A stretch of DNA of 64,000 nucleotides from Mortierella sp. BCC40632 (GCA_011634665.1 WAEK01000023.1:372001-436000), one strand, 5' to 3'. Numbered from the stretch's first letter, positions 1-12,079 are shown. Translations and numbers: made by a program. Notes: generated by a model from the sequence alone, not told the origin.

Positions 1-200
1 AAGAAAACAGGGCAGTCTCTGTTTTGTCATTTGATTCATTGGCTTCACCAGTTCTGACGAGCGCCTCCTGTGGCAGTGATTTGCCAGCAATATCCCGCAC
101 AACAGTCTAGAAAGAAAAAAAAAACAGGTTGCCATTTCAAACATAAAAAAAGGATATGAGATCTCTAGTTCAGATATGCTGAGGAATAGATACATTATTG

Positions 201-254
<54 letters not shown>

Positions 255-1520
255 AGTCCTCACACTGACCTGCTCGTAAATGATTTTTTTCTTGGTATCC
301 TCCGTTATTATTCCGAAATCCATACCACACGTCAGATCCGCATCTTGCAACCGACTCTGATAAACAAGCTCCAACAGATCCTCAGGACAAAACACCGAAG
401 GCTCCATCATGATGACATTATCAAACTCAAGACCTTGACTTTGTTGATCTCTGCCGACCAAAAGGCGTGCACTTTCATTTTCGGACTTGTTCTCATCATT
501 GATAGCTTTACCTCCGCGCGCGTTAGCAAAAACAGGGTTAATAGCCATGTTCTTGACTCGGACCAAACCTTCGGGTGAGTCGTCTCTGTGATCCAACATG
601 GTGATTGAATAAGTCAAATGATGTCGTGAAAGGTGGGATGTGCTGCTGGAACCATCTTGGTTGCTCGACATGTGTACATTCTCAGAGCCTTCCTGGAGCT
701 CTTGCGAATCTACGTTGTTGTTGACACTATCCAAAAACTTTGAGAACCGGTCGAGGATGGCTACGGTCGAATCCTTGGAACCATGATCGACAATCGAGAG
801 ATGGCACTGATGAGCCCCCAATACTCCAATAGTCTCCATGATCCTCGTCAAGGTGTCTGGCAAAACCTGACTAGAGTCTTGGGTCACAAGCGCGAACAAA
901 TACCGTGGTGGACGGTTTGTGATCCCCGTCTGTGACTCTGTCACAAAGGGATTTGTTGCTGTGGGTTCAGACTTTTCAGTTGAATCGCTCTCTGCCCCTG
1001 AAGGCGTACTTTCGATATCATCAGCAAGAAACGCGAGGAGGTGAGGTGGCAGAGTCGTGGACCGGCATCGGTCACTAATCAGTTTGGTTTGGTTGTTGAG
1101 AAATAGAAGGGGAATAGTCATGGAAAGGTAGAGGTCGGGTGTGCCCAGAAGACTGTTTGCGGCCGAAAGAGTTGGCTTCCTGTGATTGGAGTGGTCGCCC
1201 TAGAAAAGAAGTAGTAAAAACCAAAGTATGAATAATAGGAAATGGACGCTAGTGCACTAAAAAAAAAGAAATCCTTCCCAGAATGACTACTGCCTCAAGT
1301 GCTCTATCCACGGTACCATGAACTTGAGGACGAGCCAGAGGCAGATCATCCAAAAGTATACGAGGAGACCGATAAGTTGTCGATGAGAAAGTGATAGTCG
1401 GTGAGGCTTCTCATACATGTTCGGGTCTCGTTCATGGATGGGTGAATCGACCTGACTTTCCAGGTCCTGGCATCGGAGCGGTGGCGAGCTCTGGCCGAGG
1501 GGCATGTATGCGACCGTCAT
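1..1520 (-). CDS. GT69 (CMT1/CAP59-like) alpha-mannosyltransferase, 3' end outside window
   Basis: Type II Golgi membrane glycosyltransferase of the fungal GT69 family, which adds alpha-1,3-mannose in capsule or cell-wall glycan synthesis. Proposed exons are 1317-1520, 270-1199 and 1-106 (continuing off the window). Exon 1 encodes a short cytosolic tail and a membrane anchor (LIGLLVYFWMICLWLVLKFM). Exon 2 holds the catalytic fold: a start like RYLFALVTQDS, the segment CHLSIVDHGSKDSTVAIL, then RVKNMAINP and a DNVIMMEPSVFCPEDLLEL segment followed by GMDFG, all in the order usual for CMT1/CAP59. Exon 2 ends at a clean CAG|GTCAGT donor. Exon 3 begins after TTTCTTTCTAG and stays open to the edge (TVVRDIAGKSL). 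The exon 1 donor (ATG|GTACCG) was chosen because it is the only phase-0 site, and it is weak. The intron at 107-269 contains a long GA/CT repeat. Family call is firm; the exon 1 junction is not. Confidence 0.75.
204..251. repeat. (GA)n dinucleotide microsatellite in intron
   Basis: About 24 perfect GA units lie inside the last visible intron of the GT69 gene, where the coding strand reads CT. This may serve as an extended polypyrimidine tract. Both strands are open across it and give artefactual RE/LS dipeptide ORFs. Confidence 0.95.
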
Positions 1521-2770
1521 GATAGCGGACGTTCAGGGTCTGTGTGTTGTTTAAAGTGCAACGTAACTAGCGTGCAGATGGTCCGAGCCCACAAACAGGC
1601 CTTTTTTTTTTTTTTTATGGTATGATGGAGGAGCGATGGTGATGTCGAATGTGTGCAATGAATCTAGATTCGGCGATCGCAAGATGGAGCAAGCATGCGA
1701 GATTCTAATTCAAACGATTACGACCTGAGGCAAGGAAAGAAAAGAAGAAGAAAGGTAGCAGTGGCCAGCAGCTCTGAATGGAGGAGAAGAAGAAAAGGAA
1801 GGAAAGGAAGGAAAAGAAGGAAAGGAAGGAAAGGGGGGGGACAATGCTCTCGAGTATCTCTCTTGTAAACGAAAAGGATGATGCACTGGAACAGCATTCA
1901 CCGACTGATCAGACGGGTACCTGTTCCCAGTCTGGACTCTCCTCCTCTCCACCAGCTTCATTGAACTGTTCCCACAGACTTGGCCTCTGCCAGCTCTGGC
2001 CCATCTCAACAAGTCCTGAGAGGTGCGGTCAAGGGGTGAACCTATTTCGAGGGCAACCACAGTAGGACCCCCTCATTGCCGCGTTCGGGGGTATGGACCA
2101 TGCATTCTCTCCCCTGGAACTCGTTCCTTCCGCACAACACATCCCTTGCCTCGCCAACTAACTAGCGCCTTTTTTGGTGGCATGAATGCGCCATTTCTCT
2201 TTCTCTCTTCCTACAGGGAGCGTCCAGGCTTTGCATAAGAGCTTGCTTCAATTCTCCAGGTACACACGCCCACAAGACCCCGCATGGTCCAGAAATGGAT
2301 TTGCATTTGACTCTCAAACTCCAACCAGGTTACCCCTCCCCTAATCTCCAACCCCCAACCCCTCCCGCCTCTATGCATTCTCCAACCACTCACCCTGCCC
2401 GATTCTATCCATGTGTCACGATCTGACCGAACGACTCGACTTTGACTATGGCTGGGTTGGGTTGGGGGGTAAAGGATGGAAGAAATGGTCTGGATGAGTG
2501 CTGTAGAGACAGGCCATGGAGGCAACCCAGTGTCCTTTTTTTTTTTTTTTTTTTTTTTTTTATTCTTTCTCTTACGCTACACTGCGAATCACTCCAGGAG
2601 GAAGGAGACAAATCCGCGTACTACATGTGAGAAACAACACCAGCTCCACCGACGTAATGCATTTTTTTTTTTGACATGGATGCACTTTGACTCTAGAGGC
2701 TCCCTGGTCTCTTGAAAAAGAATACAAAGATGTTTCCCATTTCAGGAGCGTCCATCAAAGAGGTGACCTC

Positions 2771-2806
<36 letters not shown>

Positions 2807-3905
2807 CTGGGACCAAGGCAAAACTGTCGAGTTCTACAGAAGAATCGATTGTTTCGTTCCGAGCCGAAGGATGGTTTCCATGAAATGGGTAGAGCCAAAG
2901 TTGATAGTTTTGACTAAGGAATATTTTTTTTTTCGTCATTGGCCATAAAAAAAAAAAGTGGATTGCAAAAAGTTACAACTGAAAAAAAAAAAAAATAGAA
3001 GCTATTGTCAATTCTCTTTCCCTTTTCCTGGCTCCCTCCCACCATGAACAGTATACTCTTAAAATGGAACGATGGTTGCTCCGTGCGATTGCGGGTTAGT
3101 TGGTCACACGATCATGGAGCCGAGCGGGGGGGAGAGGGGGGGGGCAGGATGAAGCCCAAAGTGGAAAAAAAGGAGCAACGGTGGCGAAAGACAAAAGAAA
3201 AGAACTTCAGGGACGCGTTTTGTCCCATGGGTAGATGGGGTCCCCACAGACACGAGAAGGGGCTCATTGTGTTGACACAATCACACACCTGGTGAAAGGG
3301 GAGTGGAAGTAAGAGATGACTTCCAGGAAGGGAGAAGGATGAGGAACGTACGCTATGTCATTGTTTCTCTCTCACTGGTTGGTCGATGACCCGAAAATCT
3401 TGGATCTGGTCCAGCTCACTTTCTAGTTTGCCAGATTCGTTCAATGACAAAGTACCGTCTGTGTGTGGCCATGAGCAGTTTACTACTTTGGATTCACGCT
3501 TGCTTTCATTCCTAGAAGAGATAGGTTTAAATCCCCGGACAGATTCTTGTGTCTAGATTTGCCAGTAATTTTAGCTTCGGCGCTATGCATAGGCGACGCG
3601 TCCCTGCTGGAAGATACATGCAAAGGGTGCAGGAGACAGCATGGGAGAGTAGGGAGAGGGATGGATATAGGAGCAGTGAGGGGGAATAAAAGAAAGAAAG
3701 AAAGAAAGAAAGAGAATATGTGCGTTGCTCTGGGACCAAGCTCACGGCCTCCAAGTCTATTGCTATGGCATCGCAGATGCTGAGCTGCCTCTTCGAATCA
3801 ATTTATCTTGCTTCAAGTATATAACTCGCTACTTTCTCTCATGTTCAAAAAATAAAAGCCTTTCTATTGCCGGTCAGTAGTTCGCGTGGACTGCCCAAAT
3901 GGTGA
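1521..3905. other. Intergenic, upstream of GT69 gene and downstream of GDPD gene
   Basis: About 2.4 kb with no convincing gene. It holds the 5' side of the GT69 gene and the 3' side of the GDPD gene, purine-rich AAGGA/AAAG stretches (around 1777-1830 and 3687-3712), and poly-T tracts at 2536-2561 and 2773-2806. The small ORFs run through these simple repeats and show no recognisable domain. Confidence 0.6.
2773..2806. repeat. Poly-T tract, 34 bases
   Basis: Uninterrupted run of T on the + strand, among the longest in the window, in gene-free sequence. Its length in an assembly should be treated as approximate. Confidence 0.95.
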
Positions 3906-5719
3906 TCAAATGCTGGAGCTGAGACCGTCCTTGCTGTCCCAATCCGGAGAGGGTATATCGTCGTCCTTCTTTGTTGAAGCGCGATTGAACTTGATAGTGA
4001 CGAAAAGCCAGATCAACAATTTCCACAGAATATATCGACCCTGTCGTTTCCATGTATTGAAGACCTCGCCTGCGTACTTGGCCTCGACTCCTTCTCGACC
4101 AAGACTCTCATACTCGGTCAGGATATGATCCATGACGCGTGTCCGATCGGTCAAGATATAATCCACGCCCATCTTGACACACTCACGAGCCTCCACTTTG
4201 TCGTTGACTGTCCAGGCGAGGATCTGCTTGCCCGAAGCCTGCATCTCCTTAATGAAGTGACGACCCTCGGGTGACGAGAGGACCATAAAGTTGATGCTGT
4301 ACCCATCTACGGTGTGTGGAGGGAAATGAGTCCGTGCAACATCGAGGCTGACTCCAATATGGATGCGACTGTATCGAGGAAGGTATTTGTCGGCAGCTGG
4401 AAGGAACTTTGGATGCCAAAGTCCCAGTACAATTTGAGATGAAAAATCATGTCCCGGGAACTTTTCCTTGATCAGTCGAGCGAGCTTGGACAGGATCAAG
4501 TTGGGTGAATTATCCATCTATCAAAGAGATATAGACACACACACAGAAAGAAAGAAAGAAAGAAAGAAGGAGAAAAAAGGCGAGAACTACAAGGTTAAGG
4601 ACTCTAGCAAGGGCGTAATTGCATAGGGAGGCCCTCCTCAAGGGAGTCTGGGAAAGAATGTAAAAGGAGGCCTCCTCGCCTTTTAAAGCTGACAAGCGTC
4701 CGCTAGTCCGGTGCTAAACTTGGGCACTGAGCATCAAAGGGGACACCGTAGCCTCTCCAGTGCCCACTCTCACCCCTTCGGAGAAAGTCCTTTTGGTACG
4801 AACCTTGATGTCAATATTCCACCAAATCTTTTCATTACCCTCCTGGGCTAAAAAATTCAAGACGTCAAGGCAGTGTGGGACGGGGACATGGGGTTCCTTC
4901 TTGGAGACAAGACCATCGATGTAGCCATGCCAAGGCTTGTCCTTGACGGCGCCCGAACCGTTAGTCGTCCTGTCAAGAGACGGGTCATGCAAGACAATGA
5001 TCTCACCGTCCGATGTCAGGTGCAGATCTGTGGTAGAACCCGTATTAGCCAACGAGAAGAGTGTCAGTCATCCACGTTTTAAAGGGAGGCCATGCCAAGT
5101 CAACGTTCTCGAAGAAAAAAAGGAAAAAAGTCCTGTGGTTCCATTGTCGTCCTGATTGGAGGAAAGAAAAGGACCTCTGGCACTCCACTTACCAGCTTCG
5201 AGACCATCGGCACCGTCCTTGATAGCCTGCGCCATCGACAAAATAGAATTCTCGGGCCACTGCTCGGATGCGCCTCTACAAGGAGCATGGAATGATAAGG
5301 ACCTGAAGCCGAAGAGGGTCACCCCACTCTCCCACACGTTCGACTTGAAAAGGATGAAAAAAAGAAAAAAGAAAAGAGAAAAGAGGCAAAAAGGGAAAGA
5401 AGGAGAGTAGAGGAGGAGCAAGGAGGAGTCTCGGAACACCTTGGTGAAGGGATAGAGGAGGATTGGAACAGGCATCCTTTGGTTCCTACAATCCCAACGC
5501 CAGGGTCTCCGTCCCCCTGCGCACTGCGGAGGAGTCCTTCAAGTCCTTCTCGAAGCCTACGTCCAAGAGAAGCAAGGGAGGTAGGGGTGGTTGAAATGAA
5601 GGAGTTTCTTGGGATATAGAAGTAAGATGGTGGAGATGGGTGGTTTACCGATGCCCTACGCTGAGCGGTAGCTTATGGCGACGGGAAGAAGCGAAGGTAA
5701 GGATTTGCTCTCGAGACAT
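3906..5719 (-). CDS. Glycerophosphodiester phosphodiesterase, Pgc1-like, C-terminal membrane anchor
   Basis: Hydrolyses glycerophosphodiesters or, in Pgc1-type enzymes, phosphatidylglycerol (phospholipase C activity). Four exons: 5649-5719, 5193-5275, 4804-5027 and 3906-4517, giving 329 residues that close in frame. The split joins rebuild the family signature: G22-H23-R24-G25 across intron 1, E50-A-D52 across intron 2 (donor GTAAGT) and H65-D66 inside SDGEIIVLHDP. These are the expected catalytic and metal-binding residues. The barrel continues with WWNIDIK, GLWHPKFL and ILAWTVNDKVEARECV. A hydrophobic stretch near residues 293-308 (ILWKLLIWLFVTIKF) followed by a short charged tail suggests a tail anchor, as in yeast Pgc1. 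The start is the ATG 22 codons before the GHR motif, with no in-frame alternative nearer. Substrate is inferred from architecture only. Confidence 0.88.
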
Positions 5720-8086
5720 TGTTGTAGTCGAGTCCTGATAGTGTATGTATTCTTTTTAGGTCTTGTGTTTGGGATGAGACTCTAGACGGGAAGAGTTGTG
5801 TGTGTGAAGGGGGAGAGTGATGGATGCGGAATGGAAAGAGAGAATGAAAGAATGAGGCGTGCGAAGACTCTTTCTTCCGTAATGGACTCATTTCTCAGAT
5901 GCTGTTGGCCTATTGAATGTACGTCCAAGGACGAGAATGGCTCCGTACCTGTGTTCCAGAGCGCTCTCTCGGTCCTCTTTCCTATTCCCTCCCTGAATCA
6001 TACTCCACCGGGAAGAGCAACTGCGAAGCGCCGACTGATGGAGAGAGAGAGAGAGTAAGTGAGTGAGAGCAGGAACCACCTGTTCTATTGGATCAACTAC
6101 CCTTCGTGGGGGGAGGTCCACACCAGATTTGCTCGGACAGAAAATCAACAACAACAACAACAACAAAAAAAAAAAAAAACTAGTTTTTTTTTTTATATAG
6201 GGGCGGCTTTGTTTTCGTTCTACTACGTACAAGTACATGCTCATTCCATTCCTAGGATGCTCCATGATGCACGTCAGGAATCTGACAGCCGCTGGTGCCT
6301 TTCTGGGAACTCTCAGTCACTCACTGGACCAAGCCTCTCAGCATTTTGTACACTCTTGCTCCGACACTGCAACGGACGCAGTGCTCATGCACACGTGGGT
6401 TCTGATAGTGAATAGGAGTTTTCCACCTCACCCTGCCAAAAGAAAGGAAGAGAGCATGTTGTCGCGAGACAGATTAATACCCAACTCTTCTCATTTTAAC
6501 CTTGAGACAAAGAGGCATTCCCTGCTAGATATGCTCCTTGTTTTCATGGACATCAACCCTCGGGTTGTTGCTTGCAGTGCCCTATGGTCTCAGCGTGTTC
6601 GAGTGGGGCCCTGGGAAGATAGTTCTCTAGAAAGAGTAACTGAGTAGTCTCGGAAGTAAGGACCTCACTTGCAATCTATCAGTATTCAATTGAACACACT
6701 GCTAACTAGGAACCCAGGATATGAAAGGAGATAATTTCTCCGGAAGAGTAGGTATCCTGTATATCTAGGATGACAAACGGCGATTGTGTTCCAGACCCGA
6801 GTCGCTTTGCAGTTTCAGTTAGGGGGGAGGATCCCAGCTTTTGGGCGGGGCACTTCACTCATGAGAAAAGAAAAGAAAGATAGAAAGAAAGGATTGAAGG
6901 TGCCGCAGTCTCCACATGGCTCCTATGTCGCGTGTATGTACAGTTTTTGTTGACATGGAAACTTCTACTCCGGTCCTCGGTCAGCTTTTCAGAAGGAAAA
7001 AAAAAAATTATACCAAAGAGGCTCAGTTTGTATCTCCCCCTCTACCGTGGTCTGTTCGAGAAAAGAAACTTCAGTATTAGGACCGATATCTCATCTTTTT
7101 TTAAAGGAATAGGGGAGCAGCTTTAAATGCCTCACTTTTTTTTTTTTTTTTTTTTTTGACAGTGACAGGGGTCCCTTTAGAAGCGTAGAATGGACTAGGC
7201 CAAACCCTGAGCTGCAATAGGACCGTGCCTCAGGAGAAAGATGGAGGTTGGAGGGGAACAAAGGTATCCCCTAGAGCGGAAAGGAGGAAAAACAAGCAGG
7301 CGAGTGAGCGAGAGAGAGGCAAGAGGACAGAGAGGACAAGAGATGTCGGAGAATGGATAGAGTCGACACGGTACGGAGGGGGGATGCTGCAATAGGAGGA
7401 GGGAGAGCTCGAGCGTTGTGGTCGCTGAGGGGAGCACTGTCCATGTGGACAGTGATACCGATTGCAGCGATTTCATTTCCTGATTTGAGTTCCTTTACGC
7501 CCAACACACTTCAAATGTGTACCTCGACTCCCGCAAAGTAAAAAAAAAAAAAAAACGCCAGCCTCACAGATCGATGCTCAAGTGGAGCGAGAGCCAAAGA
7601 CTATCCACAGGTGGTTGGACATGGAGCACTACATCGCACGCACACTGCAGCTGAGCCAGGCTACTTCTTTTGGCTCATTTTTCTTGTAAAGAACCTATGG
7701 AAAGATATTGCTCCACCGATCATGGTGCAGTGAGTTGGAGTGGCAATGAAGAGGCGTGGCGTGTCAGCCCCCAAGAGGCTAGATAAGCAAAGGAGTGACG
7801 AAAGAAAATCTTATGTGAAGAGGACTATGATCAAAAGAAAGTACTCAGGAGAGATAGAGATTGCAGAAGGAGAAAAAAAAAGTTGAGAGACAAAGACCTA
7901 TCGGCATTCTTTCTTCCGGACCTGCAGCAGGAGGTTACTCTCGCGACTTTCTGACAGTACGGCAATAGCCCAGACTGGGTTTGAAAAATTAAGGCCGTTC
8001 CACAGCATCTTCCTCTTCCCCAGGACGGATTTTCCTAGGTGTGCGCCCACTGTGGTCTTGACTAGCAACTCGGCGCGCCTCCCATC
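5720..8086. other. Intergenic, between divergently transcribed GDPD and Mg2+ ATPase genes
   Basis: About 2.4 kb with no supported gene. It contains a CAA/A-rich run near 6148-6180, a 22-base poly-T at 7136-7157 and an A tract near 7540. Several ORFs of 60-136 codons are present but have no domain-like composition. Because the flanking genes diverge, the two promoters must lie here. Confidence 0.55.
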
Positions 8087-8094
8087 TATATAAA
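8087..8094 (+). promoter_or_regulatory. TATA box of the Mg2+ ATPase gene
   Basis: TATATAAA in a C-rich context (CCCATC before it), the only good TATA element upstream of the ATPase. It lies about 850 bases before the start codon, which fits the long leader and leader intron proposed below. Confidence 0.5.
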
Positions 8095-8530
8095 CACTAA
8101 GCGGATCGCCCTTCTCTTTTCTATCGTTTGTCGCCAAACACCATCCATCCTTCATTACTTAATCGGTTCCTGCATCACGCTGCTCCTCGAGTAATTCCTT
8201 CCTTTTGTCCCCACACAAGTTCAACTAAGTTCCACTTCGCTTTCAAGCGAATCCACAACCCAGCTTCACTTTTTTTGCCTGTCCTCAAGGCCTTGGGCAT
8301 CTCCCAAGCTTTGTATCCAAGAACTGGCGTCTTTCCGCCCCTTCATCCCCACGTCCACTGGTAAGACTATCACACTGATGAATTGTTCAACAAAGTTCTG
8401 TATTGGCTCTTCTCGCTCCCCTTGCTTTTGCTCCGTCCATTAATACTGTCTGCTTTGCATCCCCCTTCATTACATAGAACTGGCGTCCTTCACGTCGTCC
8501 CGTAGCGAGTTGCTTGTCTGTGTGGTCAAG

Positions 8531-8852
8531 GTGAGTAACAACCCTTCTCTTCTCCATCTCCATGAACCAATACACCAACCCCTTCACTACATCTCATTCC
8601 TACCTCCCACACTCCATCTTCATTCCTACCTCCCACACTTCATTTTCATTCGTCAAGGACAAAGCTACCAATTTGATCCGCCACTTTGTTTGTTGCAACA
8701 ATGTTCTTTCTCGCACTTCAAAGCTCCTCTACAACGTATCGCACTACCCTCCATCTTTGAAGATCCGCAGTACCCCCCATTGTCTACTCTGACAAGCTGG
8801 AACTCTCCATGCCTAACAAATCCACCTTCCTTCACCTTTTCATTCGTGTCAG
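8531..8852 (+). other. Probable 5' leader intron of the Mg2+ ATPase gene
   Basis: A perfect donor (CAAG|GTGAGT) is followed 322 bases later by a pyrimidine-rich acceptor ending CGTGTCAG, with a CTAAC branch-like motif about 35 bases before it. The intervening DNA is strongly pyrimidine-rich and not coding. The coding region itself has no intron. Other AG acceptors further down cannot be excluded. Confidence 0.45.
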
Positions 8853-8947
8853 TCCTCGCACAAGCCTCCCTAGGATCCCCAAGAGAGTCCAACCCTTCGA
8901 ACCCAATCGCTGCTACCCATAAGTTCCTTTAATCCCTTGCCCGAACC

Positions 8948-11900
8948 ATGAACACCGAACCGATCTTGAACAAGACTGTCGAGGCCCTCCGTGCCAACCA
9001 TGGCACTGTCTATGGCACCGTCAACTCTGTTTCCTCCATCACCTCTGCCCTTCCTGACTCGTCCGAGTTTGCAGGCTTGCTCCCACTGAGTGAGGAGCAG
9101 GTCGAGCGAGCCAAGATGCTTCATGGAAAAAACATTATCAAGTTTGGTAATGAGTTGGCCTGGTACAAGCTCCTCTTCCACGCCTTGATCCATCCTTTCA
9201 ACATCTTGCTGGCCATCCTCGGTATCGCTACCATCCTCACGGGTGATCCCGAGGGGGCCATCATTATGTTTGCCATGATCTTCATCTCGACGGTCCTGCG
9301 TTTCTGGCAGGAATGGAAGTCTGTCTCGGCTGCTCAATCGCTCAAGTCAATGGTCTCGACCTTGATCACGGTCACCCGTTTGTATTCCGCTCCTGATGAC
9401 CGTGACCCGAGCCCTGAAGACGTGGTCCGGATGATGAATTATGCTACCATTCGAAAGGATATCCTGATCGAGGATGTGGTGCCCGGTGATTGGGTCCAGT
9501 TGTCTGCCGGTGACTTGATCCCTGCGGATGTCAAGATCATCGAGTCCAAGGATCTGTTCGTTTCCCAGGCCGCTCTCACGGGCGAGGCCATGCCCGTCGA
9601 AAAGTTTAGCGCTTCTTCGGAGGCCATGAGCGCCTGGAATGAGACTCAAGAAACATCGTATGATGACATGGTTCGCAAGGCTCGACCGCTCGGTTCCTCT
9701 GCGGTCGCGATCGAGAAGATGGACACGGTGACAGACAACGTTGGCACTATGGGATCTGCTGGAACCCGTGCCCAAAAGTCACCTTCGGTTTTTTCTGCTA
9801 TCTCGCTCAAGGCAAAGCTCAGGCAAATGGCTTTCTCTTGCCTGGGTATTCGCCGGTTCGACTCGACATCTAGCACCAGTCGGAATGAGGTTGACCTTGG
9901 TCGTCCCGACATGTGCTACATGGGTACTTCAGTTGTCTCTGGCACAGCTACTGTCCTGGTGGTCAAGATTGGTTCCGAGACATTCTTTGGCTCGATGGCC
10001 AAGGAGTTGTCCAAGCGCCGGCCAGAGACGGCTTTCCAAATGGGGGTCCGCAATATTTCCTGGGTCTTTTTCGGCATCATGTTCCTTATGATTCCTCCTG
10101 TCTTGCTCATTAATGGCTTTGTGCATCAATCCTGGAAAGACGCTGCCCTTTTCGCGCTTTCGGTCGCTGTTGGTCTGACACCTGAGATGCTTCCTATGAT
10201 TGTCAACTCGTGCCTTGCTCGAGGAGCCTATCTAATGTCCCAGAAACGCTGCATTGTCAAGAACCTCGATGCCATTGTCAACTTGGGCTCGATGAACGTT
10301 CTTTGCACTGACAAGACGGGTACCCTGACAGACAACAAAGTGGTCCTGGTCCGACATCTTGATTTCCATGGAAGAGCCTCGATCCAGTCCCTTCAGATGG
10401 CTTTCCTCAACTCCAGATTCCAGACAGGTCTCAAGAACTTGCTAGATGTTGCAGTGGTCGAGTACTTTGAAAAGACTGCTTCGACCTTGCCAGCATATGA
10501 GCCTCTTGGTAGCGGTAAAGAGATTGGATCTGGATTGACACCCGCTGCGGTCACGTTCGCTTCCAGGTACAACAAGTTGGATGAGATCCCCTTTGATTTT
10601 GTCCGTCGTCGCATGTCGGTAGTGTTGCAGGACATCTCCAACGAGGTTGCCCTATTGGTCTCCAAAGGCGCTGTCGAGGAGATGCTGAGCATTTGCACAA
10701 AGATCATTATTCCTCGTAAGGATGCACCTTTGGCTTCTGATATCCAGATCCCGACCTCGTCCCAGAATGGCGACGTAACGGTGGCTGCTACTTTGGATTT
10801 GCTCGAACTGCCCAAGGGGGATGAAATCCAGACACTGACTCCAGATATGGTGTCCAGGATTTCTGCAATGAACAAGGACTTGAACGTTGATGGTCTCCGA
10901 GTGGTCGCGGTTGCATATCGCCCATTGGAAAAGGTGAAGGACAACTATGGAATTTCGGACGAGTGTGATATGGTCTTTGCTGGATTGATTGGCTTCCTCG
11001 ACCCTCCCAAGGAGTCTGCTGGTCCAGCAATCAAGGAGCTAATGAGTCTGGGCGTTGAGGTCAAGGTCTTGACCGGTGATTCCGCTGCCGTCTGCCGAAA
11101 GGTGTGCGAGGAAATCAAGCTTCCTGTCAAGACGGTTGTGTCTACTGAGGATCTTGTAGGACTGGATGACGAGCAGATCAGCATTATCGCCAGAGAGGCT
11201 ACCATTTTTGCCAAGCTTACACCTTTGCAAAAGTCTCAGGTGATTCGTGCTCTGAAGAGGACTGACCATGTGGTTGGATTCTTAGGAGATGGTATCAACG
11301 ATGCCCCTGCACTTTCTGAGGCCGATGTTGGCATCTCTGTTGACACTGCAACTGACATTGCCAAGGAATCTGCATCCGTGATCCTTCTCGAGAAATCTCT
11401 GACTGTTATTGCCGACTCTGTGACTTTGGGACGTACGACTTATGGCAACACGATGAAGTATATTTGCATGGCCATCTCTTCCAACTTTGGCAATGTCTTT
11501 TCGATGCTGGTCGCCTCTTCCTGGCTTCCTTTCCTGCCCATGCTTCCGATCCATGTTCTGGCACAGAATCTCTTGTACGATATTTCGCAGATTTCCATCC
11601 CCTGGGATCATATGGATGAAGAGTTCTTGTTGGAGCCACATCGTTGGAGCATCCGCAAGATTCTGCGCTTCATGGTGTTTATGGGTCCTTGGTCCTCGAT
11701 CTTTGACATTACTACCTTCCTTTACATGTGGTTCTATTTCGACATCAAGGACAACACTGATCTCTACAAGGTGACTCTCTTCCAGACAGCATGGTTCTGT
11801 GAAGGTGCTCTGAGTCAATTGCTGGTTATCCATGTGATCCGATCGCCCAAGATTGCCTTTATCCAGACCATGGCCACCAAGCCTGTCCTTGCGGCAACGG

Positions 11901-12079
11901 GTATCATTGGAGCTGTTATCCTAGCTGTACCCCACATTAGTGCGCTTCAGGAACTCTTGACCATGGTCTCCCTGCCTGGCATCTACTACTCGTACCTTGT
12001 CTCTGCATTGGTCGCGTACATGCTGGTCACTCAGGCAGCCAAGGTCATGTATGTCCGTCTCTTCCGCGAGTGGTTCTAA
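8948..12079 (+). CDS. Magnesium-transporting P-type ATPase (P3B, MgtA-like)
   Basis: Membrane ion pump of 1043 residues in one exon. P-type landmarks in order: T211-G-E213 (actuator), D455-K-T-G-T-L-T (phosphorylated Asp), VLTGDSAAVCR, and G780-D-G-I-N-D785 (hinge). MgtA-specific segments are clear: SVAVGLTPEMLPMIV in M4, RCIVKNLDAIVNLGSMNVL before the phosphorylation site, ESASVILLEKSLTVI, FLPMLPIHVLAQNLLYDISQ, and GPWSSIFDITTF in the C-terminal helices. These separate it from Ca2+, H+ and Na+ pumps. It is longer than bacterial MgtA (about 900 residues), mainly because of a Ser/Thr-rich, probably disordered insert at roughly residues 225-318 in the actuator region. The start is the first ATG of the frame, after a stop-containing leader. 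The bacterial-type family and lack of introns raise the possibility of old transfer from bacteria. Target membrane cannot be read from the sequence. Confidence 0.93.
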   Translation: MNTEPILNKTVEALRANHGTVYGTVNSVSSITSALPDSSEFAGLLPLSEEQVERAKMLHGKNIIKFGNELAWYKLLFHALIHPFNILLAILGIATILTGDPEGAIIMFAMIFISTVLRFWQEWKSVSAAQSLKSMVSTLITVTRLYSAPDDRDPSPEDVVRMMNYATIRKDILIEDVVPGDWVQLSAGDLIPADVKIIESKDLFVSQAALTGEAMPVEKFSASSEAMSAWNETQETSYDDMVRKARPLGSSAVAIEKMDTVTDNVGTMGSAGTRAQKSPSVFSAISLKAKLRQMAFSCLGIRRFDSTSSTSRNEVDLGRPDMCYMGTSVVSGTATVLVVKIGSETFFGSMAKELSKRRPETAFQMGVRNISWVFFGIMFLMIPPVLLINGFVHQSWKDAALFALSVAVGLTPEMLPMIVNSCLARGAYLMSQKRCIVKNLDAIVNLGSMNVLCTDKTGTLTDNKVVLVRHLDFHGRASIQSLQMAFLNSRFQTGLKNLLDVAVVEYFEKTASTLPAYEPLGSGKEIGSGLTPAAVTFASRYNKLDEIPFDFVRRRMSVVLQDISNEVALLVSKGAVEEMLSICTKIIIPRKDAPLASDIQIPTSSQNGDVTVAATLDLLELPKGDEIQTLTPDMVSRISAMNKDLNVDGLRVVAVAYRPLEKVKDNYGISDECDMVFAGLIGFLDPPKESAGPAIKELMSLGVEVKVLTGDSAAVCRKVCEEIKLPVKTVVSTEDLVGLDDEQISIIAREATIFAKLTPLQKSQVIRALKRTDHVVGFLGDGINDAPALSEADVGISVDTATDIAKESASVILLEKSLTVIADSVTLGRTTYGNTMKYICMAISSNFGNVFSMLVASSWLPFLPMLPIHVLAQNLLYDISQISIPWDHMDEEFLLEPHRWSIRKILRFMVFMGPWSSIFDITTFLYMWFYFDIKDNTDLYKVTLFQTAWFCEGALSQLLVIHVIRSPKIAFIQTMATKPVLAATGIIGAVILAVPHISALQELLTMVSLPGIYYSYLVSALVAYMLVTQAAKVMYVRLFREWF

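Noticed and set aside
198..578. Plus-strand ORF starting with Arg-Glu repeats
   Set aside because: It is the antisense of GT69 exon 2 read through a GA microsatellite.
3527..3545. tRNA-like T-loop sequence (GGTTTAAATCCCCGG)
   Set aside because: No A-box, acceptor stem or anticodon arm can be fitted in the preceding 80 bases.
8870..9337. 155-codon minus-strand ORF over the ATPase start
   Set aside because: Shadow of the ATPase frame; codon pattern and motifs favour the plus strand.
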